Assembly: GCF_007858285.1 (NCBI RefSeq)
Contig: NZ_VFIL01000010.1
Location: 62,001 to 126,000 of the forward strand
Length of the DNA: 64,000 bases
Source of the DNA: Pseudomonas brenneri
GTDB lineage: Bacteria > Pseudomonadota > Gammaproteobacteria > Pseudomonadales > Pseudomonadaceae
Reading direction: 5' to 3'
Shown here: positions 45,279-54,120 of the stretch, piece after piece
Position numbering within the stretch: position 1 is the first letter of the stretch
Layout: every line of letters begins with the position of its first letter
Position numbers and translations under genes: made by a program
The notes under the pieces: generated by a model
The model's database searches: none
Told to the model about the DNA's origin: nothing
What the model saw: only the letters and a program-made list of their open reading frames with translations

Positions 45279-45898
45279 AAACTCAGCCCCAGGGCCTGCA
45301 GTTGGCGGCGGGTCTGCTCGGGTGATACGTGATGAATGCCACGCCAGCCCAAGGCACTGGCGGCATTGGCGTTTTCGGCCACATCGTCGATAAACACCAC
45401 TTGCTCAGGCTCGATGTCCGGCAAATCAGCACGCACCTGATCGAGGCTCGCGCGGTAGATCGCCGGGTCAGGCTTGATCAGCTTGACCTCGCCGGACACC
45501 ACGATATTGCGAAAGTACTTCAAGAAGGGATAGTTGGCGCGGGCATAGGGGAAGGTTTCAGCCGACCAGTTGGTCAGGCCGAATAGCGGCACTTTGGCTT
45601 CATGCAGGTCTTCAAGAATCGCCACGCCATCTGCGAGCGGGCCGCGCAGCATTTCATGCCAGCGCTCGTAGTAGGCCCGAATCAAGGCCTCATGTTGCGG
45701 GTGTTTGGCGATCAGGGTGCGGGTGGCCTCGGCCAGGGTGCGCCCAGCATCCTGTTCAGTATTCCAGGCCTGGGTGCAGATGTTGTCGAGGAACCATTGC
45801 CGCTCCTCGTCACCGGTAATCAGTTTGCGATACAGGTGCTGTGGGCTCCAATCAAACAGGACACCGCCGAAATCAAAAACTACTGCACGAATCGTCAT
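45275..45898 (-). CDS. HAD-superfamily phosphatase (YihX-like)
   Basis: A 207-residue HAD-IA hydrolase. Asp9 in VVFDFGGVLF is the nucleophile position (the second Asp is absent, as in several HAD-IA members). Motif 2 is FGLTNWS and motif 4 is VVFIDDVAENANAA, with Lys in VKLIKPDPAIY. E. coli YihX acts on glucose-1-phosphate, but the substrate here is unproven. It stands alone, convergent with the LysR gene by a 4-base overlap. Confidence 0.88.
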   Translation of the reverse strand: MTIRAVVFDFGGVLFDWSPQHLYRKLITGDEERQWFLDNICTQAWNTEQDAGRTLAEATRTLIAKHPQHEALIRAYYERWHEMLRGPLADGVAILEDLHEAKVPLFGLTNWSAETFPYARANYPFLKYFRNIVVSGEVKLIKPDPAIYRASLDQVRADLPDIEPEQVVFIDDVAENANAASALGWRGIHHVSPEQTRRQLQALGLSF

Positions 45899-46001
45899 GG
45901 AGATCCTCCGTTAGCCTAGTGTGATAACGGACGCAGTCTGGCACACCGAGGTAAAGAAGGGGCAAGCAAGGAAAGGTAGGAAGGTTCCCAAATGTGAGCT
46001 T

Positions 46002-46105
46002 TTTGTAGGAGCCGGCTTGCCGGCGAAAAACCCGAGAACGCCACGGGGCGCCAGGCACCCCGCGTAATCGTTGACGATTTTCGCCGGCAAGCCGGCTCCT
46101 ACAAA
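46002..46105. repeat. REP-type inverted repeat between the HAD gene and fabV
   Basis: TTTGTAGGAGCCGGCTTGCC, then GGCGAAAA, faces TTTTCGCCGGCAAGCCGGC ending TCCTACAAA about 50 bases later. The GTAGGAGCCGGCTTGCCGGC core equals that at 12121-12150. It ends 4 bases from the fabV stop. Confidence 0.88.
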
Positions 46106-46108
46106 GGG

Positions 46109-47302
46109 TTAAGCCTGGACCAGGCCTTCGATCTTCACGGTCGGATTGACGTCGGCCTCATAATCCACGCCATCGATCTCAAAACCGAACAGACGCAGGA
46201 ACTCAGCCTTGTAGCCGGCAAAATCGCTGATCTCGTTGACGTTGTCGTCGGTGACCTGGTTCCACAGCGCCGCTACGGCGTCCTGGACCTTCGGCTCCAG
46301 CTCAGCCAGGTCGGCACGCAGGCGGCCATCGGCGTCCAGCTTAGGCTCGCTGCCATACAGGCTATCCTTGAACAGGCCGTAGACCTGCTCGATGCAACCT
46401 TCGTGGGTACCCTGCTCTTTCATCACTTTAAACAGCAGCGACAAGTACAGCGGCATGATCGGGATCGCCGAGCTGGCCTGGGTGACCACGGCCTTGAGCA
46501 CCGATACACGGGCATCGCCCTTGAGTGCCGCGAGGTTGTCGCGCAGGGTCAGGACTTTCTTGTCGAGGTCTTTCTTGGCCTCGCCGATGGAGCCGTTCCA
46601 GTAGATATCCTGGGTCAGCTTTTCACCCAGGTAGGTGAACGCAGTGGTCTTGGCGCCTTCGGCCAGCACGTCGGCGTCGCGCAGGGCGTCGATCCACAGC
46701 TGCCAGTCTTCGCCACCCATCACTTTGACGGTACCGTCGATTTCTTCCTGGGTTGCAGGTTCCAGTGTGGTGTCGACCACAACGCCCTTGTCGGTGTTGA
46801 TCCCGCGCAGGGTCACAGCCTTGCCGATCGGCTTGAGGGTGGAGTTGTGCACCACGCCTTGCGGGTCGGTACGGCGTGGCGCGGCCAGGCTGTAGACCAC
46901 CAGGTCGATCTTGCCCAGGTCTTTCTTGATGGTTTCGATGGTCAGGCGCTTGATCTCGTCAGAGAACGCATCGCCATTGATGCTCTTGGCGTACAGGCCT
47001 TTTTGCGCGGCAAACTTGTGGAAAGCGGCGCTGTTGTACCAGCCGGCAGAGCTGAGCTTGCCTTCTTCGCCTTCTTTCTCAAAAAACACGCCGAGGGTAT
47101 CGGCGCCACAACCAAAAGCGGCACTGATACGCGCTGCCAGGCCATAGCCAGTGGACGCACCGAGCACCAGGACTTTCTTCGGGCCGCCTTCGATGGCGCC
47201 GTGTTCGGTCACGTAGTCGATCTGCTCTTTGACGTTCGCTTCGCAGCCAACAGGGTGAGCGGTCACACAGATAAAGCCACGAACCCGCGGTTTGATGATC
47301 AT
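46109..47302 (-). CDS. fabV: Trans-2-enoyl-ACP reductase FabV
   Basis: A 397-residue FabV-type enoyl-ACP reductase, the last step of fatty acid elongation (NADH-dependent). The GASTGYG motif at 48-54 binds the cofactor. The catalytic pair is Tyr234 and Lys243, the FabV-specific Y-x8-[12 protein letters not shown] is the conserved loop. FabV is insensitive to triclosan, which explains the natural tolerance of pseudomonads that carry it. I chose the ATG at 47300-47302, the start of homology. Confidence 0.96.
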   Translation of the reverse strand: MIIKPRVRGFICVTAHPVGCEANVKEQIDYVTEHGAIEGGPKKVLVLGASTGYGLAARISAAFGCGADTLGVFFEKEGEEGKLSSAGWYNSAAFHKFAAQKGLYAKSINGDAFSDEIKRLTIETIKKDLGKIDLVVYSLAAPRRTDPQGVVHNSTLKPIGKAVTLRGINTDKGVVVDTTLEPATQEEIDGTVKVMGGEDWQLWIDALRDADVLAEGAKTTAFTYLGEKLTQDIYWNGSIGEAKKDLDKKVLTLRDNLAALKGDARVSVLKAVVTQASSAIPIMPLYLSLLFKVMKEQGTHEGCIEQVYGLFKDSLYGSEPKLDADGRLRADLAELEPKVQDAVAALWNQVTDDNVNEISDFAGYKAEFLRLFGFEIDGVDYEADVNPTVKIEGLVQA

Positions 47303-47630
47303 AAAATTTCTGCCTCTTCCAAGGTGCCGATGGCCAATGGTGGCCATTACGGCGTCAATCGTACTGGTCTATGACGTCCGAAAAACCGAAGCGTCACGAT
47401 AGTCGCAATTCTTCTGTTCTCAAAATCCAATCCACAGCGGGGAAAGGCACTCTATTTTTCCGACATGAACGCAGATTCAGCACATTCTGCGGCATGATGA
47501 GGCTGTACGGAGTTTGCGTCCTGCCTGTAGGGCAGGGAAAATGCCCGTCCTGTGCGACCGTATTCGGCGCTCGTCATCCTCATGCCACTGGCTGTTCATC
47601 ACCCGGTGGCTGCGCTTTCAGGGAATAAGA
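47303..47630. other. Divergent promoter region between fabV and ppnN (no gene seen)
   Basis: A 328-base stretch with no convincing reading frame. The only structure I see is a small hairpin, CCTGCC-TGTA-GGGCAGG, near 47520-47536, in the ppnN leader, and a GGGAATAAG ribosome site directly before ppnN. Confidence 0.6.
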
Positions 47631-49004
47631 ATGCCTCAACGCCAAGTCATCAATGCCTCCGTCAGCCCCAAGGGCAGCCTCGAAACGCTGTCGCAACGTG
47701 AAGTCCAGCAACTGAGCGAAGCCGGCTCCGGCAGCATCTATACACTTTTTCGCCAGTGCGCCCTGGCAATCCTCAACACCGGCGCTCATATCGACAACGC
47801 CAAGACCATCCTCGACGCCTACAAGGACTTTGAGGTGCGCATCCATCAACAGGATCGTGGCGTGCGCCTGGAGCTGTTGAACGCACCGGCTGACGCGTTC
47901 GTGGATGGCGAAATGATCGCCAGTACCCGCGAGATGCTGTTCAGCGCCCTGCGCGACATCGTCTATACCGAGAACGAACTGGACAGCCAGCGCATCGACC
48001 TGAGCACCTCCCAGGGCATCACCGACTACGTGTTCCACCTGCTGCGCAACGCGCGTACGCTGCGGCCCGGAGTCGAGCCGAAGATCGTGGTGTGCTGGGG
48101 TGGGCACTCGATCAATACCGAAGAATACAAATACACCAAGAAAGTCGGGCATGAACTGGGCCTGCGCAGCCTTGATGTATGTACCGGTTGCGGCCCTGGC
48201 GTGATGAAAGGTCCGATGAAGGGTGCGACCATTTCCCACGCCAAACAACGTATCACCGGCGGGCGCTACCTGGGCCTTACCGAGCCCGGCATCATCGCCG
48301 CCGAAGCGCCAAACCCGATCGTCAACGAACTGGTGATCCTGCCGGATATCGAAAAACGCCTGGAAGCCTTTGTGCGCGTAGGCCATGGCATCATCATCTT
48401 CCCGGGCGGCGCGGGCACGGCCGAAGAGTTCCTGTACCTGCTGGGTATCCTGATGCATCCGGACAACCGCGACGTGCCGTTCCCGGTGATCCTCACCGGG
48501 CCAAAACAGGCCGCGCCGTACCTGCAACAACTGCATGCGTTTGTCGGCGCGACCCTGGGCGAGGCGGCCCAGGCCCACTACCAGATCATCATCGACAACC
48601 CCGCTGAAGTCGCGCGGCAGATGACTGCCGGTTTAAAAGCCGTGAAACAATTCCGCCGCGAGCGCAACGACGCCTTCCACTTCAACTGGCTACTGAAGAT
48701 CGACGAAGGCTTCCAGCGCCCGTTCGACCCGACTCACGAAAACATGGCCAGCCTGCAACTGAGCCACGCGCTGCCGCCCCATGAGCTGGCAGCCAACCTG
48801 CGCCGGGCGTTCTCCGGGATCGTGGCGGGTAACGTCAAGGACAAAGGCATCCGCCTTATCGAGCAAAACGGCCCGTACGAAATCCACGGCGACCTGGCCA
48901 TCATGAAGCCACTGGATGAGCTGCTGAAGGCATTTGTGGAACAGCACCGGATGAAATTGCCCGGTGGAGCGGCGTATGTGCCGTGCTATCGCGTGGTGCA
49001 GTAA
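47631..49004 (+). CDS. ppnN: Nucleotide 5'-monophosphate nucleosidase PpnN (LOG family)
   Basis: A 457-residue LOG-family protein with the length and extra domains of PpnN (YgdH). The LOG core shows CTGCGPGVMKGPMKGA (substrate loop) and FPGGAGTAEEFLYLLG, the PGGxGTxxE motif that gives the catalytic acid. PpnN cleaves purine and pyrimidine mononucleotides to base plus ribose-5-phosphate and is stimulated by (p)ppGpp. The ATG at 47631 follows GGGAATAAG and begins the conserved MPQRQVINASVSPKGSLETL. Confidence 0.94.
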   Translation: MPQRQVINASVSPKGSLETLSQREVQQLSEAGSGSIYTLFRQCALAILNTGAHIDNAKTILDAYKDFEVRIHQQDRGVRLELLNAPADAFVDGEMIASTREMLFSALRDIVYTENELDSQRIDLSTSQGITDYVFHLLRNARTLRPGVEPKIVVCWGGHSINTEEYKYTKKVGHELGLRSLDVCTGCGPGVMKGPMKGATISHAKQRITGGRYLGLTEPGIIAAEAPNPIVNELVILPDIEKRLEAFVRVGHGIIIFPGGAGTAEEFLYLLGILMHPDNRDVPFPVILTGPKQAAPYLQQLHAFVGATLGEAAQAHYQIIIDNPAEVARQMTAGLKAVKQFRRERNDAFHFNWLLKIDEGFQRPFDPTHENMASLQLSHALPPHELAANLRRAFSGIVAGNVKDKGIRLIEQNGPYEIHGDLAIMKPLDELLKAFVEQHRMKLPGGAAYVPCYRVVQ

Positions 49005-49052
49005 CAGGCAAACTGCCAGGTCATATGTTGTAGTGTTTTAAGGGCCTTTTAC

Positions 49053-49109
49053 AGGTGTCGTTGGCAGGAATCCGGACTAGGTTTTATCTATTCCGACCCA
49101 CCGACACCT
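49053..49109. repeat. Inverted repeat upstream of the toxin-antitoxin pair
   Basis: AGGTGTCG (49053-49060) and CGACACCT (49102-49109) are perfect arms 41 bases apart, outside any gene. The meaning is unclear; it may be a relic of a small mobile or regulatory element. Confidence 0.45.
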
Positions 49110-49148
49110 AAAGAGCGACCTATGGACCAACGGATCTTGTCTTCCATC

Positions 49149-49172
49149 ATTCCTTACCCTAGGGTAAGGAAT
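49149..49172. promoter_or_regulatory. Perfect 24-base palindrome before the antitoxin
   Basis: The half ATTCCTTACCCT is followed directly by its full complement. The site ends 21 bases before the antitoxin start, which is where TA complexes autoregulate. A longer reading frame from 49122 would translate through it. Confidence 0.75.
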
Positions 49173-49193
49173 ATCCCGATGGAGATCTTCATT

Positions 49194-49436
49194 ATGGCCA
49201 CCGCCACACTCACCTCAAAAGGGCAAATCACTATCCCCGTTCAAGTTCGGACCGCATTGGGCCTGGACACCGGAGACCGGGTGGAGTTTGTCGAAATGGA
49301 AGATGGCAAGTTTGCCATCATCGCCGCCAACCATAGCGTCCAGGACCTCAAGGGCCTGATCCGCAAACCCGCCCAGGCCGTCAGCATTGAACAGATGAAC
49401 CAGGCCATCGCCACACAGGGAGCGAAGGCTGGATGA
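49194..49436 (+). CDS. AbrB/MazE-fold antitoxin (VapB-like)
   Basis: An 80-residue SpoVT-AbrB family protein. The swapped-hairpin DNA-binding domain is at residues 1-45 (TATLTSKGQITIPVQVRTALGLDTGDRVEF), and the C-terminal tail (VQDLKGLIRKPAQAVSIEQMNQAI) should wrap the toxin. I chose the ATG at 49194 because GGAG lies 9 bases upstream; ATGs at 49122 and 49179 are in frame. It overlaps the PIN toxin gene by 4 bases, the standard TA arrangement. Confidence 0.9.
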   Translation: MATATLTSKGQITIPVQVRTALGLDTGDRVEFVEMEDGKFAIIAANHSVQDLKGLIRKPAQAVSIEQMNQAIATQGAKAG

Positions 49437-49828
49437 TAGGCCTGGATACCAATGTGCTGGTGCGCTATGTCACCCAGGATGATCCGGTTCAATCGGCCAA
49501 GGCCTCAAGCCTGATCGAATCCTTCACTGCCACTTCACCGGGGTTTGTCAGCCTGGTTTCGGTGGTGGAGTTGGTGTGGGTATTACAAAGCTGCTACCAA
49601 TGCCCCAAGACGCAAGTGGTGGCGGTTCTGGAAACCCTGCTGCGCACCCGTGAGCTGATCATCGAACATACCGAACTCATCTGGCAGGCTGTGCGCCGAT
49701 TTACCACGACCAAGGCTGATTTCGCCGACTGTCTGATCGAGCGCTGTGCCCACGCTGCCGGGTGCGAATACACCGCCACCTTTGATATCGACACCGCAAA
49801 GGCCACCGGCATGCGACGCCTGGACTGA
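49433..49828 (+). CDS. PIN-domain toxin (VapC-like ribonuclease)
   Basis: A 131-residue PIN-domain protein. The acidic metal-binding residues are visible: Asp5 (GLDTNVLVRY), Glu46 (VVELVWVL), Asp96 and Asp99 (KADFADCLI) and Asp118 (ATFDID). VapC toxins cleave tRNA or rRNA and halt translation; the co-transcribed AbrB-type protein should neutralise this one. Its start overlaps the antitoxin stop by 4 bases. Confidence 0.92.
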   Translation: MIGLDTNVLVRYVTQDDPVQSAKASSLIESFTATSPGFVSLVSVVELVWVLQSCYQCPKTQVVAVLETLLRTRELIIEHTELIWQAVRRFTTTKADFADCLIERCAHAAGCEYTATFDIDTAKATGMRRLD

Positions 49829-49900
49829 TCCCTGGCGTTGCTGCAATGCATCTGCTTTGGTAAAACCTGTATTCCACCGCCCCTTGAGAGACCGCCCAAC

Positions 49901-50275
49901 GTGCGCACGCTTCTGCTCGCTGCCTTGCTCCTGACACCCGCCCTGGCCCAGGCGCAAACCATCGCCTGGCCCGACCTGCCCGAGAGTTGTTTCGTCAGCG
50001 GGCGGTCTGCCACCAACGACGATGTCGACAATGGTTGTGCGGCGTTTCTGATCAATGTGAAAGGCAAGGCGGCAGGTACACCGATCAAGATGGATATTCC
50101 TCAATACGCCCTGCACGTCGAAGCGGGTACAGGCAAGGAGACACCAGTGATCATCATCCAGGCGGAACAGAACGGTGATATCAAGGCGGTGGGGTACAAG
50201 GAACTGGGTACCGAGCAACTGGGGGCGGCGTTGCTCAAGGAAGTGCGGCTGTTGGGAACAAAAAAACCGAGCTAG
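49901..50275 (+). CDS. Small exported protein of unknown function
   Basis: A 124-residue protein from a GTG start. A signal peptide (VRTLLLAALLLTPALAQAQ) is followed by a soluble periplasmic domain of about 105 residues with two cysteines (ESCFVSG and DNGCAAF) likely to form a disulfide. I do not recognise a family. GAGAG lies before the start at moderate spacing. It follows the toxin gene by 72 bases but has a different character and is probably independent. A terminator lies 38 bases after its stop. Confidence 0.72.
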   Translation: MRTLLLAALLLTPALAQAQTIAWPDLPESCFVSGRSATNDDVDNGCAAFLINVKGKAAGTPIKMDIPQYALHVEAGTGKETPVIIIQAEQNGDIKAVGYKELGTEQLGAALLKEVRLLGTKKPS

Positions 50276-50313
50276 AGCCCAGCCCTAAACCTCTTCGATA
50301 AAAAGCCGCAATC

Positions 50314-50350
50314 AAAAAGCCCGCTGACCGTTACCGGTTCAGCGGGTTTT
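50314..50350. terminator. Bidirectional rho-independent terminator
   Basis: AAAAGCCCGCTGACCG pairs with CGGTTCAGCGGGTTTT around TTAC, with A and T runs on both sides. It serves the convergent small exported protein gene and mqo. Confidence 0.82.
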
Positions 50351-50391
50351 CAAGTGTCGACTCAATCCTGTTTCAGAACCTGGTCAACCGC

Positions 50392-52038
50392 TTACAGCGC
50401 GATATCAGCCGCCGGCTTACTCGGCTCGGCCGCAGGCTTGGCAGCCTCGGTCGCTTGCGGAGCGGGCATTGCAGGAATGGCAGGCGGAGGCGTCAGTTGC
50501 AGAACCTTGGCGGTGTAGGCCCATTCTTGCGCAACACGCTCAGGGCTACCGTTCAGCTTGGTGCCATAGCTAGGCACGATCTGCTTCAGTTTTTCCTGCC
50601 AGGCCGGGGTGGCGACCTTGTCCTTGAACACTTTTTCCAGCACGGTCAACATGATCGGCGCTGCGGTGGACGCACCAGGCGATGCACCCAGCAGGCCGGC
50701 GATGGTGTTGTCGGCGGAGCTGACCACTTCGGTACCGAGTTTCAGGACGCCGCCCTGCTCTTCGTCACGCTTGATGATCTGCACACGCTGACCGGCTTGC
50801 CACAGGCGCCAGTCTTCTTTCTTGGCGTTCGGGAAGTACTCTTGCAGCGCCTTGAAGCGGTCGTCATCCGACTGCATCAGTTGGCCGGCGAGGTACTCGA
50901 CCAGTGGGTATTCGCGGATACCGACTTTGGTCATTGGCCAGATGTTGTGGGTGGTGGTGCTGGTCAGCAGGTCCAGGTACGAGCCTTCTTTCAGGAACTT
51001 GGTGGAGAAGGTCGCGAATGGGCCAAACAGGATCACGCGCTTACCATCCAGCACACGGGTGTCCAGGTGCGGAACCGACATCGGTGGCGAACCCACCGAA
51101 GCCTTGCCGTAGGCCTTGGCCAGATGCTGCTCGGCAATCGTTGGGTTCTCGGTTACCAGGAACGAGCCGCCAACCGGGAAGCCTGCATATTCCTTGCCTT
51201 CAGGAATGCCCGATTTTTGCAGCAAGTGCAAAGCACCGCCGCCCGCGCCGATGAACACAAACTTGGCGTCGGTCTCGGTCTTGGTGCCGTCTTTCAGGTT
51301 TTTGTAGCTGACACGCCACGAACCGTCGGCGTTCTTGGTGATGTCCTGCACTTCGCTCGACAGTTTCAGATCAAACTTCGGCGTGGTCTGCAGGTGAGCA
51401 ACGAACTGACGGGTAATCTCGCCAAAGTTCACGTCGGTACCGATCGGAGACCAGGTAGCCGCGATTTTCTGGCTCGGGTCACGCCCTTCCATCATCAACG
51501 GAACCCACTTCTTGATCTGTACCGGATCTTCGGAGTATTCCATGCCGGCAAACAACGGGCTTGCCTGCAATGCTTCGTAACGCTTCTTCAGGAACTTGAT
51601 GTTGTCATCGCCCCACACAAAGCTCATGTGCGGAGTGGAGTTGATGAACGAGCGCGGGTTCTTCAGAACGCCTTGCTGAACCTGCCACGACCAGAACTGG
51701 CGGGAAATCTGGAATGCTTCGTTGATCTCGACCGCTTTCGGGATCTCAACGGTGCCGTCCTTGTTTTCCGGGGTGTAGTTCAACTCAGCCAGGGCCGAGT
51801 GACCGGTACCGGCGTTGTTCCAACCGTTGGAGCTTTCTTCGGCGACGCCGTCCAGGCGCTCGACCATCTCCATCGACCATTGCGGCTCCAGCTCATTGAG
51901 CCAGACACCCAGGGTCGCACTCATGATGCCCCCGCCGATCAGCAGCACATCAACTTTCTTTGCCTCTTCCGCCTGAACGGAAGTAATCCCCATCGACAAA
52001 GCCAGCCCCAGCAGGGCAGTGTTCACTTTTTTAAACAT
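50392..52038 (-). CDS. mqo: Malate:quinone oxidoreductase
   Basis: A 548-residue FAD enzyme that oxidises malate to oxaloacetate and passes electrons to quinone, replacing or supplementing malate dehydrogenase. The FAD motif [16 protein letters not shown] follows an N-terminal signal-like helix ([25 protein letters not shown]), and the C-terminus is Pro/Ala-rich and ends ADIAL. E. coli Mqo shows both features (it ends VADIAL), so they are family traits. [20 protein letters not shown] is strongly conserved. It is a peripheral inner-membrane protein. Confidence 0.96.
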   Translation of the reverse strand: MFKKVNTALLGLALSMGITSVQAEEAKKVDVLLIGGGIMSATLGVWLNELEPQWSMEMVERLDGVAEESSNGWNNAGTGHSALAELNYTPENKDGTVEIPKAVEINEAFQISRQFWSWQVQQGVLKNPRSFINSTPHMSFVWGDDNIKFLKKRYEALQASPLFAGMEYSEDPVQIKKWVPLMMEGRDPSQKIAATWSPIGTDVNFGEITRQFVAHLQTTPKFDLKLSSEVQDITKNADGSWRVSYKNLKDGTKTETDAKFVFIGAGGGALHLLQKSGIPEGKEYAGFPVGGSFLVTENPTIAEQHLAKAYGKASVGSPPMSVPHLDTRVLDGKRVILFGPFATFSTKFLKEGSYLDLLTSTTTHNIWPMTKVGIREYPLVEYLAGQLMQSDDDRFKALQEYFPNAKKEDWRLWQAGQRVQIIKRDEEQGGVLKLGTEVVSSADNTIAGLLGASPGASTAAPIMLTVLEKVFKDKVATPAWQEKLKQIVPSYGTKLNGSPERVAQEWAYTAKVLQLTPPPAIPAMPAPQATEAAKPAAEPSKPAADIAL

Positions 52039-52313
52039 CGTAGCACCTATGATAAAACGCCTTCCGCCCTACCGTCCTCGACCTTCCGGCAACCGTTGTT
52101 CACAAAACATCAGGCAATGTTTTGCTGGTTCCCGTACTCGCAAGAACTGCAGGGTGGGCACACAAGGCCGACGTATCGACCTCACTTTTATGTCCCTTCT
52201 GCGCTGACTTCTTATCATTATTGGCTTCAGCTACCTCGGCGACAGCTACCCTGCCGGTACGCATTCGGGAGTGCGTACCAGAGAGAGAATAGACCAAGAT
52301 GGCGCGCAGAATA

Positions 52314-52940
52314 TCATGGTCCGGCTGGATCGGGCGTCTGTTCTGGACTTGGTGGTCGTGTTGGCAACAGGCCCAGCGCTACCTCGACAGACTGGCGAAG
52401 ACGCTCAGGCGTAACGCCATCCCTCGCCTGGATGGAAATACCGTGCAAAAAGGTCGCATAAAAGTCCCCCAGCGCCTGCACATCGACATCCTCGCCAAGC
52501 TCGCCGCTTTCCTGCCCGCATTGCAATCTGTCGATAATCGACTGGGTACGTTGCCGGCGGTGCTCACACAGCCATTGCTGAACCTCGACACCGTCCGGGC
52601 TGGTGCTGCTTGCGGCACTCACCACCAGGCAGCCGCCGGGACGACCCGATTGCGTGTATGTGCTGATGGCATCGTCCAACATGCCCCTGATCGCGCTTCT
52701 CAGGTCTGCCTGCGCCAGCGCATAGTCGGCAAAGCCACCCTCGCCGCTTTCATATAAAGCCACCGCCTCACGGAACAGCGCCTGCTTGCTGCCAAAAGCG
52801 GCGTAAATCCTCGCCGAGGCAATGCCCAGCGCCTCCACCAGCGCCGACATGCTGGTGCCCTCGTACCCTTGCTCCCAGAACAACAACATGGCGCGCTGCA
52901 ATGCCGCTTCCCTATCAAATTCGCGCGGACGTCCGGCCAT
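52314..52940 (-). CDS. TetR/AcrR family regulator, divergent from the isomerase gene
   Basis: A 208-residue TetR protein. The HTH is at about 28-50 (TSMSALVEALGIASARIYAAFGSKQALF). The C-terminal ligand domain includes GGCLVVSAASS and ends in a Pro-rich tail. It faces a sugar-isomerase-like gene across 109 bases that contain a 30-base palindrome, so it probably represses that gene pair. The ATG is at 52938-52940. Confidence 0.9.
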   Translation of the reverse strand: MAGRPREFDREAALQRAMLLFWEQGYEGTSMSALVEALGIASARIYAAFGSKQALFREAVALYESGEGGFADYALAQADLRSAIRGMLDDAISTYTQSGRPGGCLVVSAASSTSPDGVEVQQWLCEHRRQRTQSIIDRLQCGQESGELGEDVDVQALGDFYATFLHGISIQARDGVTPERLRQSVEVALGLLPTRPPSPEQTPDPAGP

Positions 52941-53010
52941 TAATTGCTTACCTGTGGGTGTGATTTCATCACTTTAACTCATATCGAGTTGACGGTAATG
53001 AATGGGCAGG

Positions 53011-53040
53011 CCTATTCTTTGTCGATCGACAAACAATAGG
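53011..53040. promoter_or_regulatory. 30-base near-perfect palindrome, TetR operator candidate
   Basis: The core TTTGTCGATCGACAAA at 53018-53033 is perfect. It extends to CCTATT...AATAGG with only one mismatched pair, 10 bases before the isomerase start. A repressor bound here would block that promoter. Confidence 0.75.
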
Positions 53041-53049
53041 AACAATCTG

Positions 53050-54120
53050 ATGCGTACGCTTAAAGGACCTAGTTTGCACCTGGCGCAATTCAGCGCCGCC
53101 GAGCCGCCTTTCAATAGCCTGGAGAACATCGCCCAGTGGGCCAGGACACAAGGTTTCAAGGCGCTGCAGATTCCGGCGTGGGACAGCCGATTCTTCAATG
53201 TCGAACTGGCTGCGCAAAGCCAAGCGTACTGCGATGACATCAAGGGCATGCTCGGCGACCATGGCCTGCAGATCAGTGAACTGACCAGCCACATTTTTGG
53301 CCAACTGGTGGCGGTTCATCCTGCCTATGACGCCCTGTGGGACGCCTCCATTCCAGCGCCGCTGCGAGGTAAACCCCAGGCCCGTACAGAATGGGCGATC
53401 GAGCGCATGAAATTGACCATCACTGCCTCGCAAAGGCTCGGTCTTGAAGACCTGGGCACATTTTCCGGCGCCCTCGCCTGGCCCTATCTATTCCCCTTCC
53501 CGCAGCGCCCAGAAGGTCTTATCGATGCCGCATTCGATGAGTTGGCCCGGCGCTGGCGACCGCTCCTGGATCTCGCCGATGAGAAAGGCATCAACCTCTG
53601 CTACGAAATCCACCCCAGCGAAGACCTCCACGACGGCACCAGCTTCGAGCGCTTCTACGAACGGGTTGACCAGCATCCGCGCTGCCGAATCCTGTTCGAC
53701 CCCAGCCATTTCGTATTGCAACAACTGGACTACTTGAGCTACCTCGACATTTACCAGTCGTTCATCCGCATGTTTCACGTCAAGGACGCCGAGTTCAACG
53801 CCACCGGCCGCCAGGGTATCTACGGCGGATACAGCGACTGGGCCGACCGTGCCGGACGCTTCCGCTCACTGGGTGACGGTCAGGTGGATTTCAAAGGCAT
53901 TTTCTCCAAGCTGGCCCAATACGACTATCCAGGCTGGGCCACGCTGGAATGGGAGTGCTGCTTGAAAAACCAGGAAGACGGAGCCCGCGAAGGCGTCGAG
54001 TTTATCAATCGACACATCATTGAAGTCACCAACCGGGCCTTTGACAACTTCGCCGGTGCACCGGTCGATCAGCGGCAGATCCAGGCTATGCTCGGCCTGC
54101 AGCACGAGGCAAGACCATGA
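53050..54120 (+). CDS. Sugar phosphate isomerase/epimerase family protein (TIM barrel)
   Basis: A 356-residue AP-endonuclease-2-fold (xylose isomerase-like TIM barrel) protein. Metal-ligand candidates are Glu in LCYEIHPSEDLHD, Asp/His in LFDPSHFVL and MFHVKDAEF, and Glu in TLEWEC, the positions used by IolE, IolI and related enzymes. The substrate is unknown. I chose the ATG at 53050, after AATAGGAAC. It overlaps the next gene by 4 bases and faces the TetR regulator. Confidence 0.88.
   Translation: MRTLKGPSLHLAQFSAAEPPFNSLENIAQWARTQGFKALQIPAWDSRFFNVELAAQSQAYCDDIKGMLGDHGLQISELTSHIFGQLVAVHPAYDALWDASIPAPLRGKPQARTEWAIERMKLTITASQRLGLEDLGTFSGALAWPYLFPFPQRPEGLIDAAFDELARRWRPLLDLADEKGINLCYEIHPSEDLHDGTSFERFYERVDQHPRCRILFDPSHFVLQQLDYLSYLDIYQSFIRMFHVKDAEFNATGRQGIYGGYSDWADRAGRFRSLGDGQVDFKGIFSKLAQYDYPGWATLEWECCLKNQEDGAREGVEFINRHIIEVTNRAFDNFAGAPVDQRQIQAMLGLQHEARP

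Noticed and set aside
52100-52297. 65-residue reverse frame in the mqo/TetR gap
   Set aside because: No motif, low-complexity content and no ribosome site; the 275-base gap is treated as promoter sequence.
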